Source: Clostridiales bacterium
GTDB taxonomy: Bacteria > Bacillota > Clostridia > Oscillospirales > Oscillospiraceae
Direction of reading: 5' to 3'
DNA: 60,444 nucleotides
Assembly: GCA_012523085.1 (NCBI GenBank)
Contig: JAAYJC010000009.1
Span: forward strand, 1 to 60,444
In this document: piece by piece, positions 1 to 9,694 of the stretch
Numbering within the stretch: position 1 is the stretch's first letter
How the letters are laid out: each line of letters opens with the position of its first letter
Program-made: the position numbers and the translations under genes
The notes under the pieces: generated by a model
Databases searched by the model: none
What the model saw: the letters and a program-made list of their open reading frames with translations, nothing else
What the model was told of the DNA's origin: nothing

Positions 1-1211
1 TCAAAATCGGCTGAACCGCCTTCATAAACGTAAAACGAGTTAATTCCGCCCCGGATCTCACCGGAGGTCGCATAGAGGTTACCGTTTTCGTCTCTTGTCA
101 GGATATTCACATGCTCAAGCGTAATGTCCTGTTTATACGGGTTCAGGTAATCATTTACAACCTTAAGCCACTCGTCCACTATTATACTGCAGTAAGACAG
201 GCCTTTGACCGAATCGTTATAATTTTCAGGCAGCGTATGAAAGGTGATATCCTCGTCCTTTAAACCCAGAAATTCCTGACCGTACCAGATAATATTACCG
301 AGTGTCAGGTCGGTTTCGACATTATCAGAAAATATCTTGGCGAATTCTTTCACCTTTGTCAAATTACCGATATTCAGCATTTTCTTAGCGAGTGTTTTTA
401 AAAATGCCTGCTGCGTCTCAATACGCCCAATATCAGCGCTGGCGTAACCCGATCGGAATCGGAATACCTTCAATGCGTCTTCGCCGTTGAGATATCGCAT
501 CCCCGCGTTCAGATGAATGTACAAGTCCTGTCCCGGATCTTCATAATGCATATCAACCGGTATGTCAAATTCCACGCCGCCGACAGCGTCCACAAGCTGC
601 TTGAAGGCGTCGAGATCGACAATGATGTAGCTGTCCACGGTAAACCCAACCATATCTCTGATACCGGCCTTCAGTCCCTCCTCACCGCCTCCGAAAGCCA
701 GCAATGTATTGACCTTCTTAACGTTCCACGGAACATTGACCATCGTATCCCTAGGAATATTGACTATATTCAGTTTTTTGTTCTTGGCGTCAAAGGCGCC
801 GAGCATCATCGTATCGGTGTTGCCGTTACCCTGGTCGTTGCCGACGATGATAAATGTATAAAACCCGTCCTTTCGGTTCGTTACCTCAATCGGCGGGGTA
901 TCGTTATCTTGCGGAGAAGGCACAATTTCGTTCCCGTTACCGGGCTTTCTGGTGTGCTGCAAGGGAGGATCCGCCGTTTCCGGCGGCTTGACGACAATCT
1001 TGTATGCCGTAAAAGCGGATGCGACCAGAACCAGTATTACACACAATGCAATGATGCGTTTTCTTTTTTTCTTCTTTTGGTATTTTGCGATCATCTCATC
1101 GATTTTCTTTTTTTCTTCCGGTGACCGCTCTGTTTTATCCGTTTGGGATCGAACGGGGATTATTTCTTTATTTTTGTTCTTTTTTTTACTGGTGTTGCCG
1201 AACAGTTTCAT
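1..1211 (-). CDS. LCP (LytR-CpsA-Psr) family cell-wall transferase, C-terminus cut by window edge
   Basis: The visible 403 codons start at the ATG at 1211. A lysine-rich cytoplasmic N-terminus is followed by one membrane segment (about residues 55-73) and an extracellular domain. That domain shows LCP hallmarks: a GNDQGNGNTDTMML stretch, NIPRDTMVNVP, a VGGVEFDIP stretch and FRFRSGYASADIGRIETQQ, whose arginines are the pyrophosphate-binding type. LCP proteins transfer undecaprenyl-linked glycopolymers such as teichoic acids or capsule to peptidoglycan on the outer membrane face. The frame is still open at base 1, so the C-terminus lies outside. It sits 71 nt downstream of nadD/yqeK, a conserved Clostridia order in which rsfS usually follows. 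The exact polymer cannot be told. Confidence 0.9.
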   Translation of the reverse strand, partial: MKLFGNTSKKKNKNKEIIPVRSQTDKTERSPEEKKKIDEMIAKYQKKKKRKRIIALCVILVLVASAFTAYKIVVKPPETADPPLQHTRKPGNGNEIVPSPQDNDTPPIEVTNRKDGFYTFIIVGNDQGNGNTDTMMLGAFDAKNKKLNIVNIPRDTMVNVPWNVKKVNTLLAFGGGEEGLKAGIRDMVGFTVDSYIIVDLDAFKQLVDAVGGVEFDIPVDMHYEDPGQDLYIHLNAGMRYLNGEDALKVFRFRSGYASADIGRIETQQAFLKTLAKKMLNIGNLTKVKEFAKIFSDNVETDLTLGNIIWYGQEFLGLKDEDITFHTLPENYNDSVKGLSYCSIIVDEWLKVVNDYLNPYKQDITLEHVNILTRDENGNLYATSGEIRGGINSFYVYEGGSADF

Positions 1212-1282
1212 AGTCAATCCATTCTTTCTAAGGTTTAAAACATGGTGAACACGCGGAACCATTAACTTGAAAACGTCGGAGT

Positions 1283-2443
1283 CTACGCGTCGTCAAGAAA
1301 CCTGAGCGCCTCTGATGATCGGGGATGAGGAACGATGCCGCGGCTTTCCATTTCCAGAATACTCATGGATAGAGCAAGCTTCAGCGCTTTGTTAAGGTCC
1401 CGGTAACAAAGATCCCGCAGCCTATCAATTCCGTCAAATTCCCGAGTCGGTTCTATATAGTCTGCCAAGTACAAAATCTTTTCGAGAAGGCTCATATCGG
1501 CCTTCCCGGTAGTATGCCAAAAAATTGCATCATAAACATTTTGGGATATGCCAAACTCCTCATATGCGACGCGAGCGCCCGTCTTTGCATGCAGAAGTTT
1601 CTCTGTTTTTATTTCGACACTGTCGATTATAATACCATATTTTTCGCACAATAGCAACTGCTCGTCCTGTTTAAGATTTTTCGTGATATCATGCAAAATA
1701 GCTGCCGTTCTGGCCTCGTCCGGGTCACCGCCCCATCTTTCCGCCAGTTTCACGGCTTCCTGCTCGGTACCGAGAACATGCGGAATTCTTTTTGCATCAT
1801 GCCTTTTAAGAGACATGCTCAATAGCCAGCGGAAATCCGGTTTCACACCATAAAGCCGGTTTGAAACAATATAAGCGTAGATATCGGGCTGTAGAAATTC
1901 AAGCCCCTCACGTGCTTTAAGCATGCGCCTTAATTCGGTTGAAGATATGTCCAAGGGTTTAGTACGGATATACACGGTTTTCGCGCCGTATTCCAGCCCG
2001 AGCTTTTTCATATGTGCTTTGATCTTCTCTTTTTCCTGCGCGCGCGCAAAAACGGCTATGGTCGAATGCCGAAAAATGTAGTCCACACGGTACCACTGCT
2101 CAATGCTCAAAAACATATCGCCGCCCATGATCAGCCAGTATTGTGTATCCGGATATTTTTCGCGCAGCTCATGTAATGTATCTGCCGTGTAACTTATTTT
2201 CCCGCGAGCTGTTTCCATATCTGAAACGACTGTTTCCGAAAGCGCCCGGGATGCCAGTTTCAGCATAGATAACCTTTGTTCCGGTTCCGGTGAGTCCTCC
2301 GGCAGCGGTTTATGGGGCGGATGGCCTGTGGGTATCAAATACAGCAAATCCAAATCCAATTGCTGCTTCGCGGCCATTACCGATTCGATATGTCCGATAT
2401 GGGGCGGATTGAATGTACCGCCGAAAATTCCCGCTTTTTTCAT
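1283..2443 (-). CDS. nadD: NadD-YqeK fusion: nicotinate-nucleotide adenylyltransferase plus HD-domain Ap4A hydrolase
   Basis: A 386-residue protein with two enzymes in one chain. Residues 1-200 are NadD, which makes deamido-NAD from nicotinate mononucleotide and ATP: the GGTFNPPHIGH nucleotidyltransferase motif is at residues 8-18 and ISSTELRR near 170. Residues from about 204 onward match YqeK, an HD-domain diadenosine tetraphosphate hydrolase: RIPHVLGTEQEAVKLAE followed by AAILHDITKN. In Bacillus these are separate adjacent genes. Here no stop or start separates them, and the total is close to the sum of both. The ATG overlaps the yhbY stop by 4 nt, so translation is probably coupled. Function of both halves is inferred from motifs. 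Confidence 0.93.
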   Translation of the reverse strand: MKKAGIFGGTFNPPHIGHIESVMAAKQQLDLDLLYLIPTGHPPHKPLPEDSPEPEQRLSMLKLASRALSETVVSDMETARGKISYTADTLHELREKYPDTQYWLIMGGDMFLSIEQWYRVDYIFRHSTIAVFARAQEKEKIKAHMKKLGLEYGAKTVYIRTKPLDISSTELRRMLKAREGLEFLQPDIYAYIVSNRLYGVKPDFRWLLSMSLKRHDAKRIPHVLGTEQEAVKLAERWGGDPDEARTAAILHDITKNLKQDEQLLLCEKYGIIIDSVEIKTEKLLHAKTGARVAYEEFGISQNVYDAIFWHTTGKADMSLLEKILYLADYIEPTREFDGIDRLRDLCYRDLNKALKLALSMSILEMESRGIVPHPRSSEALRFLDDA

Positions 2444-2733
2444 TTTACCAATACGATTTTTGCATCTTCAGGATTCCTTTTATATAAAACAAAACGTGAC
2501 CCGATTACCTGAATCTGCTCGGATTGGGTCAGCTCAGACATTTTTTCGCAAGCTTCTCTCGCACTCAGCGGTGAATTTTCCTGAACCTTGCATTTAACGA
2601 TCTCTCTGGCTTTCAATGCGTCTTGAGCTTGCTTAACGATATTCTCCGTAATGCCGCTCTTACCGATATACACAATGGTGTCTTCATTGTTTGCCATTGC
2701 GCGAAGCTGAGCTCTTTGTTTGCTGGTCAGCAT
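2440..2733 (-). CDS. yhbY: YhbY-family CRM-domain RNA-binding protein
   Basis: This 97-residue protein is almost entirely one CRM domain: LTSKQRAQLRAMA at the start, then the GKSGITENIV loop and LKAREIVKCKVQENS. Family members bind pre-50S ribosomal RNA and act in large-subunit assembly. It ends by a 4-nt overlap into nadD/yqeK and lies 21 nt behind rdgB, so it belongs to the acpP-to-LCP transcription unit. The length is normal for the family. Confidence 0.92.
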   Translation of the reverse strand: MLTSKQRAQLRAMANNEDTIVYIGKSGITENIVKQAQDALKAREIVKCKVQENSPLSAREACEKMSELTQSEQIQVIGSRFVLYKRNPEDAKIVLVK

Positions 2734-2754
2734 GGTTATCTCCTTTGGTTATCA

Positions 2755-3366
2755 TTATCCTATCATATTCAGATATTCGATAAGTTTTTTGCGAAAGGCC
2801 GCCAGAGCAATCGCTCTGTGCGATATTTTGTTTTTTTGTGCCGGACTCAGTTCAGCCATTGTCGCATTGTATTCCGGAACGAAAAAAATGGGATCATAAC
2901 CAAACCCGCCGTTTCCGCGAGGAAAACGGCTGATCTCTCCGCATATTTCACCGCGTGAAGTTATAATGTCTCCATTTGGAAAAACGCAAGCAATACAAGA
3001 GACGAATTTCGCATCCCGTTGTTCCTTATTATGCATATTACGCAAAAGAAGCTCGACCCTGTCTTTATCATTTGCGCATTTATCGCCGCCGTATCTGGCC
3101 GAGTATACGCCCGGTTCTCCGCCCAGCGCCTTTACCTCCAAACCCGAATCGTCCGCAACGGTGGGCATCGCACACAGCTTCATGATGATTTCCGCCTTGA
3201 TCCTTGCGTTTTCCTCAAAAGTATTGCCGGTTTCATCGGGCGAAAACGTTATGCCGGCCTCGGCCTGGGAAATGATGTTAACACCGTTTAGTGAAAGGAT
3301 ATCTGTCATCTCTATAAGCTTTTTCGGGTTATTGCTTGCCGCTACAATGGTAATTTCATTCATCAT
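2755..3366 (-). CDS. rdgB: Non-canonical purine NTP pyrophosphatase (RdgB/HAM1)
   Basis: 203 residues of the Ham1/RdgB family. Visible family motifs are the N-terminal ASNNPKKLIE, FEENARIKA, VADDSGLEV, the GEPGVYSARYGG turn, GGFGYDPIF and the C-terminal KNKISHRAIAL, which together form the nucleotide and metal site. These enzymes hydrolyse dITP, ITP and XTP to monophosphates and keep damaged purines out of DNA. It lies between ftsY (41 nt upstream) and yhbY. The protein starts with two methionines, either of which could be used. Confidence 0.95.
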   Translation of the reverse strand: MMNEITIVAASNNPKKLIEMTDILSLNGVNIISQAEAGITFSPDETGNTFEENARIKAEIIMKLCAMPTVADDSGLEVKALGGEPGVYSARYGGDKCANDKDRVELLLRNMHNKEQRDAKFVSCIACVFPNGDIITSRGEICGEISRFPRGNGGFGYDPIFFVPEYNATMAELSPAQKNKISHRAIALAAFRKKLIEYLNMIG

Positions 3367-3407
3367 CGCATCTCGCTTTATGGCATGCTTCTATTTTAGG
3401 GGCTTAC

Positions 3408-4316
3408 TTATGTCAACAATGCTCTGACAAACTCCTCCGGGTCAAAATCCAGCAGATCGTCTGCCTTTTCACCGACGCCGATTAACTTAACGGGAATATT
3501 CAGTTCACTTGCAACGGCAAAAACAATGCCGCCTTTTGCCGTGCCGTCCAGCTTAGTGAGTACTATGCCGGATACCTTTGCCGCTTCGCTAAACGCCCTT
3601 GCCTGGATTAGCCCGTTTTGTCCGGTCGTAGCGTCTATCACCAGAAGCGTCTCTTTGGAGGCTTCCGGGAGTTCTCTGTCTATGATCCGGCTTATCTTTG
3701 AAAGCTCATTCATCAGGTTTTGCTTATTATGCAGCCTTCCCGCCGTATCGGCGATAATAATGTCCGCGCCCCTGGCTTTTGCGGCTTGAATGCCGTCATA
3801 AATCACGGCGCCGGGATCAGAGCCTTCCGAATGCTTTACCATATCAACCTTTGCTCTGTCGGCCCATATGGCAAGCTGTTCTGCCGCAGCCGCCCTGAAG
3901 GTATCTCCCGCGCAGAGCAGTACCTTTTTGTTTTGGTCGCTCAACCGTGAAGCAAGTTTACCGATAGTCGTCGTTTTTCCGACGCCGTTAACGCCGATAA
4001 CCAAAATGACAGAAGGCTTTGTGTCCAGATTCAAAGCCGGCGCCTTATCCGCAAATACATCGGTCAAAATGTTCTGCAGCTCTCTCTTGAGCTCTTCGCT
4101 GCCTTGCAGCTTCTTCTCTTTTACCCGTTTTCTGAGCGTTTCCACAGATTGGGATGCTAATTCGACACCTGCGTCGGCGAGAATTAAGGCTTCCTCAAGC
4201 TCATCGAAAAAAGCGTTGTTTGCACCGGTAAAGCCATCGAATATACCGCCCAGCTGCGCTGCGATATTGTTTTTGGTTTTGGCGAGACCCTGTTTGATTT
4301 TATCGAAAAATCCCAT
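3408..4316 (-). CDS. ftsY: Signal recognition particle receptor FtsY
   Basis: 302 residues with the NG GTPase core and almost no acidic A domain, as usual in Gram-positives. The N-domain (about 1-95) is helical. The G domain has GVNGVGKTTTIGKLA (P-loop), DTFRAAAAEQL, DTAGRLHNKQNLMNEL and TKLDGTAKGG, the SRP-GTPase signatures. FtsY receives SRP-ribosome complexes at the membrane for co-translational insertion. It follows smc with a 38-nt gap, the standard smc-ftsY pairing of Firmicutes. Confidence 0.97.
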   Translation of the reverse strand: MGFFDKIKQGLAKTKNNIAAQLGGIFDGFTGANNAFFDELEEALILADAGVELASQSVETLRKRVKEKKLQGSEELKRELQNILTDVFADKAPALNLDTKPSVILVIGVNGVGKTTTIGKLASRLSDQNKKVLLCAGDTFRAAAAEQLAIWADRAKVDMVKHSEGSDPGAVIYDGIQAAKARGADIIIADTAGRLHNKQNLMNELSKISRIIDRELPEASKETLLVIDATTGQNGLIQARAFSEAAKVSGIVLTKLDGTAKGGIVFAVASELNIPVKLIGVGEKADDLLDFDPEEFVRALLT

Positions 4317-4354
4317 CAGTTATCCATTCCCAGGCAGAGCCTGTAAACATAATA

Positions 4355-7300
4355 TTATGCAAGCGCGTCCTCCAGATCAATGTACAGAACCTTTGAAATG
4401 CCATGCTGCATCGTTACGCCGTAAAGCACGTCCGCTTCCTCCATGGTACCGCGTCTGTGCGTAATAATCAAAAACTGTGTTTTGTCCGCCATCTTTCGCA
4501 TGTATTTTGCAAAACGATCCACATTTTTCTCATCCAGAGCTGTTTCAATCTCATCGAGGACACAGAAGGGTGTCGGCCGTACCTTCAAAATCGCAAAATG
4601 AAGGGCAATGGCGACAAAGGCGCGCTCGCCGCCCGAGAGCAAAGAGAGTGTCCGAAGCGTCTTTCCCGGCGGTTGGACCTTGATCTCAATTCCGCAGTTC
4701 AGGATATCGTTTTCATCCTCCAGCAACAGTTCAGCCCGTCCGCCCTCAAACAGCTCGGTAAAGGTTTCTCTAAAGCTCTGATTGACGATCTGAAACTCAC
4801 GCGCAAAGATCGTGCGCATTTCACCGGTGATCTCACGAATGATCCGTTCCAGATCGGTCTTGGCTTTTTGTATGTCATCCCTCTGCTCAGAAAGGTATGT
4901 ATATCTGCTGTTAACGCGCTCAAATTCCTCGATGGCGCCAAGATTCGGCGTACCGAGCTTTGCGATATCCCGTTTGAGATCTGCGATTCGTTTCTGCGCT
5001 TTACTTATGCTGTCAAGGGGCTGTCTGATTCGCTGAGCAGCCGATCGGCTCAATTCATATATATCCCATAGCTTGTCCACAATCTGTTTTTCTTCCAGCT
5101 CGGCTGCCAGTTTCTTCTGTTCCAATCTGGAAAATTCCCGCTCAAGCTCCATGATTTCTTTGCTTTTTTCCTGCGTCAGCTTTTCCGTTTTATTTCTGCC
5201 CGCTTCCAGTTCAAGCTTCTCCCCGACTGTTTGAGAAAGCCTTTCCTTTTCCAGGTTCGCTTCTGCCTTTATTTGGTATATCAAGCGCTCTTTTTCCGAT
5301 ATCTCGGCTTCTATTTCTTCATTTTTTGCCATCAAAGACCGCATCGATATATTTTTGCGCTCTTTTTCCTGCATAAAGTCCTCAGATAGGCGTGAAAGCT
5401 CTTCCATTGCCTCGCAGTTGGCTTCCCGTTCGGCGTTTTTTGATGCTTCCTCCTGTCTGAGCGCCGATAGACGGTCGGCAATATCCGATAGTTTTTTGTG
5501 TAGCGCTTCATGGCCCTGCGTAAGGCCGGCCGCTTTGGCTTTGAGATCCTCGGCATTTTTCATGTTGAGCCGCATTTTTTCTTCAGCCGCAGCAATTTCA
5601 TGCATGCTGCTGTCTATGCGCGCTTTGATTTCTTCGTCTACGGCCCTGTAAGAGGCGCAGTTTTCTTTCAGCGATTCGATCAGAATGCCTCGCTGCGCCA
5701 TCTCGGACTCCAGCTTTAGTATCTCATCTCGCAGCGAGCGGTATTCCTCATTCATCGCTTCCAGCTCAAAAGCAGCCGAATTCAAATCTCTTTGCGCGTC
5801 CAGATACTTTAGGTTCAGTTTTTTATTTTCCTCATTGAGTGACGTTAAACGTTCCTGTAAACGGACGATTTCATTCGTCCTGGATAGTATACCGGCGTTT
5901 CCCACAGCGCTTCCGCCGGTCATGGATCCGCCCGGATTGATGACCTGTCCGTCAAGCGTTACCATTCTGAGCCGTCCGGAGTGCTTTCTGGAAATCCTGA
6001 TCGCGTTATCCAATGTGTCGACTATTAGTGTTCTCCCGAGAAGGTTCATGAAGATGCCGTCGTATTTGTGATCATAATCGACGAGCTTTACCGCGATACC
6101 TTCCACGCCCTTTTCATCGTTAAGGCTTCTGATATCCAGGGTTCTTCCGGATATAGCTGATATAGGCAGAAAAGTGGCACGTCCGCCGTCACGGCGTTTA
6201 AGCATGGTTATGGCCGATTTCCCGTCTTCTTCTCTGTCAACGACTATGCTCTGCATAGATGAGCCAAGCGCTGTCTCTATCGCAACGGTATACCTGTCCG
6301 AGGTCTTTACCAGTTCCGCAACCGTTCCTTTGATGTTTTTCAGTGTTCCCTTGTTTTTTTCCTCCATCACAAGCCTAACCGCTTTTGAAAAACCTTCGTA
6401 ATCTCTTTTCATGTCATTGAGCAGAGAAATCCTGTCGCTGAGTGCATTTTGCTCCATTTGCCCTTTCCGGCAAGCTTCGTTGATCTCTGCCGCCCTTTTT
6501 CTGCGGCCTTCGGTTTTTATCTCCTGGCCCTTTATTCGGTTTTGCGCGGATTCCGATTCTTCTTTGAGCCTGCTTAGTTCATTTGTCCGATTCAGAAAGA
6601 GCTCTTGTTCGTCACGCAATCTTTCTTCCGCTTTTTTAAGCTCTGCGCTGTTGCTTTCGGATCTCTGCCTGATTTCCGCAAGGCTTTTTCTATGCGCATC
6701 GCATCTTGCCGCGAAAGCAGCGGCGTCGCTTTCGGAAACGGCGGAAGCGGAAATAAGCTCATTTATTTCCTTTTCCCGACGGCCGGCATGACCGCTGACC
6801 TCTTCATTTTCCAGAAGAATACCGGACTTTTGCTCGGTTATAAAAGCAATCGCTTTCTCGATTTCATTTATCTTCTGCCTGCGTAACGCAATCTGGTTTT
6901 TGAGATTTTGATCTTTAATATCCCGCTCAGCCAGTTCCGTATTCAGCTGTTTCATGCTTTCCTGATTGTTGCGAAGATTCGCCTTAAGCACAGCTATTTC
7001 ATTGTCGCAGTCGGCGTTTTTGGCGTCAATGGCAGATATTTCTACCCGGATTTTCTCAACTTCGAGATCCTTGTCTTTTATCCGTTCGGAATACTCGCCT
7101 GTTTTTTCATAAAGCGCTTCCAGATTCCGCTTTTGCTCGTCAAGCTGCCGGCTTGTGAAATCATAATCAACGCCAATTTTCGTCGTTTGACTCCGGAGCT
7201 TGTCCAATGCCTCCATCCAGAGCGATATTTCAAGACCTCTCAGCTCGTCCCTGTACACAAGGTATTTTTTTGCTGTCTCAGCCTGTGCTTTCAGCGGTCC

Positions 7301-7906
7301 AATCTGCAGCTCCAGCTCCGCTATCTTGTCATTAATCCGCAGCAGGTTTTCATCGGTTTTCAGCAGCTTTCTTTCGGATTCTTCTTTCCTGTATCTGATT
7401 TTGGATATTCCTGCCGCCTCTTCAAAAACCTCGCGTCTGTCCTCGCTTTTTGCCGCAAGGATCGCATCAACCTTTCCTTGTCCGATCACAGAATAACCAT
7501 CGCGTCCCAGGCCTGTGTCCATCAGCATTTCGTTAATGTCCTTCAGACGTACCGAGGTCTTGTTGATAAAATATTCGCTTTCCCCGCTTCTATAATACCG
7601 CCTGGTGATCATCAGTTCCGGCGTATCCACATTAAAGATTCCCGCGGAATTGTCAATAACAAGCGAAACCTGAGCAAATCCGAGCTGACTTCTCAGTTCG
7701 GCGCCGCCGAAAATAACATCCTCCATTTTGGAGCCGCGAAGCGCCTTGCTGCTCTGCTCACCCATCACCCAGGAGATCGCATCGGAGATATTCGACTTTC
7801 CGCTTCCGTTCGGCCCGACAATAGCCGTAATGCTTTTTTCAAAGGAAAGCCTGATTTTTTCGGGAAATGACTTAAACCCTTGTATTTCCAATGCCTTTAA
7901 ATACAT
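4355..7906 (-). CDS. smc: Chromosome segregation SMC ATPase
   Basis: 1183 residues. The head is split between the termini: Walker A GPNGSGKS at residues 31-38, and the signature LSLLSGGERAF with Walker B PFCVLDEIETALDE near the end. Two long charged coiled coils flank a central hinge (about 490-640, ending near the GGSMTGGS region). SMC works with ScpA and ScpB, both encoded near 38 kb, as the condensin that folds and segregates the chromosome. The frame is open up to a GTG at 7987 overlapping the preceding gene. The ATG at 7906 gives the family N-terminus MYLKALEIQGFKSF and has a distant GGAG, so I chose it. Confidence 0.97.
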   Translation of the reverse strand: MYLKALEIQGFKSFPEKIRLSFEKSITAIVGPNGSGKSNISDAISWVMGEQSSKALRGSKMEDVIFGGAELRSQLGFAQVSLVIDNSAGIFNVDTPELMITRRYYRSGESEYFINKTSVRLKDINEMLMDTGLGRDGYSVIGQGKVDAILAAKSEDRREVFEEAAGISKIRYRKEESERKLLKTDENLLRINDKIAELELQIGPLKAQAETAKKYLVYRDELRGLEISLWMEALDKLRSQTTKIGVDYDFTSRQLDEQKRNLEALYEKTGEYSERIKDKDLEVEKIRVEISAIDAKNADCDNEIAVLKANLRNNQESMKQLNTELAERDIKDQNLKNQIALRRQKINEIEKAIAFITEQKSGILLENEEVSGHAGRREKEINELISASAVSESDAAAFAARCDAHRKSLAEIRQRSESNSAELKKAEERLRDEQELFLNRTNELSRLKEESESAQNRIKGQEIKTEGRRKRAAEINEACRKGQMEQNALSDRISLLNDMKRDYEGFSKAVRLVMEEKNKGTLKNIKGTVAELVKTSDRYTVAIETALGSSMQSIVVDREEDGKSAITMLKRRDGGRATFLPISAISGRTLDIRSLNDEKGVEGIAVKLVDYDHKYDGIFMNLLGRTLIVDTLDNAIRISRKHSGRLRMVTLDGQVINPGGSMTGGSAVGNAGILSRTNEIVRLQERLTSLNEENKKLNLKYLDAQRDLNSAAFELEAMNEEYRSLRDEILKLESEMAQRGILIESLKENCASYRAVDEEIKARIDSSMHEIAAAEEKMRLNMKNAEDLKAKAAGLTQGHEALHKKLSDIADRLSALRQEEASKNAEREANCEAMEELSRLSEDFMQEKERKNISMRSLMAKNEEIEAEISEKERLIYQIKAEANLEKERLSQTVGEKLELEAGRNKTEKLTQEKSKEIMELEREFSRLEQKKLAAELEEKQIVDKLWDIYELSRSAAQRIRQPLDSISKAQKRIADLKRDIAKLGTPNLGAIEEFERVNSRYTYLSEQRDDIQKAKTDLERIIREITGEMRTIFAREFQIVNQSFRETFTELFEGGRAELLLEDENDILNCGIEIKVQPPGKTLRTLSLLSGGERAFVAIALHFAILKVRPTPFCVLDEIETALDEKNVDRFAKYMRKMADKTQFLIITHRRGTMEEADVLYGVTMQHGISKVLYIDLEDALA

Positions 7907-7983
7907 CGACAATATCCGTTTCTCCGGCGAAGGGGAATACATAGGCCTATTCCGTTTATCCACGCCGGAGAATAAACGGATAC

Positions 7984-9003
7984 TCACTCGGGCTTTTTGG
8001 TAATCAGCTGTATGTTGTCCGGTTCTGTTTCCGTTTGCCGAATTTTCAACGAAGACAGATTGAATTCCGAAATCAGAATATTGATATTGCTTCTTTTATG
8101 TCCCGCCATTGCGGAGACGCGTGACTGATGCACACCGAGAACAATATCCTTTCCGTGCTTTTGACTGCTCAATAGCTCTCTTGCTTTGCTCAGGAAGACT
8201 TTGGTGTAAACAAGTTCCCCGAAAGCCGGATGATAGGCGCCGGCTATGGCGTCCCCCCCGGTTAATGCCTCGGTCGGGTTCAGACCCATGCGGATAACCG
8301 GTATGCCTCTTCGATTGAAAATGAAAAAAAGCTCGGTGCAGAGCTCCGCCGCTTCTTCTACGCCATGCTCATCATACATACCTGTTTCCCACATTTTTTG
8401 CAAAGCCGTTTCTTTGATGATAACGGTGGGGTATATCCTGACACCGTCGGGTTCAAGGTCAGCCAATGCTTCCGCAGTCATACGGGCACGATGAGCCGTA
8501 TCACCGGGCAATCCGGTCATCATTTGCAAAATAAGCTGAAATCCCAGGCTTTTGATCAATTTGGATGAATTGACGATATCCTCGGTTGAATGCCCTCTCT
8601 TTGAGCGCTTCAACACTTCCGGATTCATGGATTGCGCGCCGAGCTCTATGGTTTTTACACCATATTGCCGTAAAACGGCAAGCGTCTCCGTATTTATCGC
8701 ATCCGGTCTTGTCGATATCCTTATACCGGATAAAAAACCATCCGCATAATAAGGAAAGGCGGCTCTGAGAAGCTCTTCCTGCCTGTCACGATGTATTGCC
8801 GTAAAGCTGCCGCCATAAAATGCGAGCTCAGCTTTTGCTTCGGATGGCAGGATCGTTTTCGCTTTGGCAATCGCTTTTATAACGGTTTCCGCCGATGCCT
8901 GATCCGTACTGCCCGAAATCCTGCGCTGGTTGCAAAAAACGCATTCGTTCGGACAGCCGAGGTGCGGTACAAAAACGGGAATAATATGCCGTTGCGGCTT
9001 CAT
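7984..9003 (-). CDS. Elp3-like radical SAM protein of the rnc-smc interval
   Basis: 339 residues with a radical SAM core. The cluster cysteines are in CPNECVFCNQRRISG (CxxxCxxC) near residue 17, followed by ELAFYGGSFTAI, the GG-type SAM motif. It resembles the catalytic half of Elp3/YhcC-type proteins but has no acetyltransferase domain. Its substrate is unknown; a tRNA or other RNA modification is only a family-level guess. The start overlaps the rnc stop by 4 nt, so the two are probably translationally coupled. This gene is commonly found between rnc and smc in Clostridia. Confidence 0.88.
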   Translation of the reverse strand: MKPQRHIIPVFVPHLGCPNECVFCNQRRISGSTDQASAETVIKAIAKAKTILPSEAKAELAFYGGSFTAIHRDRQEELLRAAFPYYADGFLSGIRISTRPDAINTETLAVLRQYGVKTIELGAQSMNPEVLKRSKRGHSTEDIVNSSKLIKSLGFQLILQMMTGLPGDTAHRARMTAEALADLEPDGVRIYPTVIIKETALQKMWETGMYDEHGVEEAAELCTELFFIFNRRGIPVIRMGLNPTEALTGGDAIAGAYHPAFGELVYTKVFLSKARELLSSQKHGKDIVLGVHQSRVSAMAGHKRSNINILISEFNLSSLKIRQTETEPDNIQLITKKPE

Positions 9004-9665
9004 TCACTAAGACTCCGTATGGCCGCTCCCGCCGCTGCCTGTTCCGCTTCCTTCTTGCTTCTGCCCGACCCTTTTCCCGCCAGATTTCCTTTAATCCAGA
9101 CCTCGGAATAGAACACCTTTTGATGATCCGGCCCCGATTCTCCGGCGAGCTTATATGTCGGCGATTCTCCGCCCTTTTTCTGAACCAGCTCTTGAAGCGC
9201 CGTTTTATGATCCGGGAAGTTATGCTCTTCATCCATCAATGTAAGCAGATGGTCAAGGACAAACTTCTGTGCATTCTTTTTTCCGCCGTCAAGGTAGATT
9301 GCCGCTAAAACAGCCTCGACGGCATCGGCAAGAATTGATGCTCTTTTTCGGCCGCCGCCTTGTTCCTCACCCTTCCCGAGCCGAAGATAATCACCGAGGT
9401 TCAGCTTGTTTGCCACCTTGACAAGGCTTTGCTCGCAGACGAGTTCCGCTCGGAGCCTTGTCATGTCTCCCTCCGGCAGATTCTTATTGTTTTTAAACAG
9501 ATGTTCTGCGACAAAGAAACCCAAAACGGAATCGCCGAGAAACTCAAGGCGTTCATTGGAGCTCTGCCTGCCTTTTCCCTTTTCATTGGCGTAAGAACTG
9601 TGCGTAAGCGCTTTTTCTAATAAACTCTTGTTCTTAAACGTATAACCCAGCAAATCTTCAAGCAT
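9000..9665 (-). CDS. rnc: Ribonuclease III
   Basis: 221 residues. The nuclease domain (about 1-148) has the signature NERLEFLGDSVLGF and the second metal-site segment ILADAVEAVLAAIYLDGG. A double-stranded RNA-binding domain (about 153-221) ends in GSGRSKKEAEQAAAGAAI. The enzyme cuts structured rRNA precursors and regulatory duplexes. It lies 64 nt behind acpP. The gap contains a 9-bp hairpin, which could matter because RNase III genes are autoregulated by leader hairpins in Escherichia coli; here that is only a possibility. Confidence 0.97.
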   Translation of the reverse strand: MLEDLLGYTFKNKSLLEKALTHSSYANEKGKGRQSSNERLEFLGDSVLGFFVAEHLFKNNKNLPEGDMTRLRAELVCEQSLVKVANKLNLGDYLRLGKGEEQGGGRKRASILADAVEAVLAAIYLDGGKKNAQKFVLDHLLTLMDEEHNFPDHKTALQELVQKKGGESPTYKLAGESGPDHQKVFYSEVWIKGNLAGKGSGRSKKEAEQAAAGAAIRSLSE

Positions 9666-9694
9666 ACCGCTCTTTCCTTATCCGATTTGTTAAG

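Noticed and set aside
6908..7870. Plus-strand open frame of 320 codons opposite smc
   Set aside because: It is antisense to the conserved SMC N-terminal region, shows no protein family features and has no ribosome-binding site.
7907..7987. Longer SMC N-terminus from the GTG at 7987
   Set aside because: The extra 27 residues match no SMC protein; the family N-terminus starts at the ATG at 7906.
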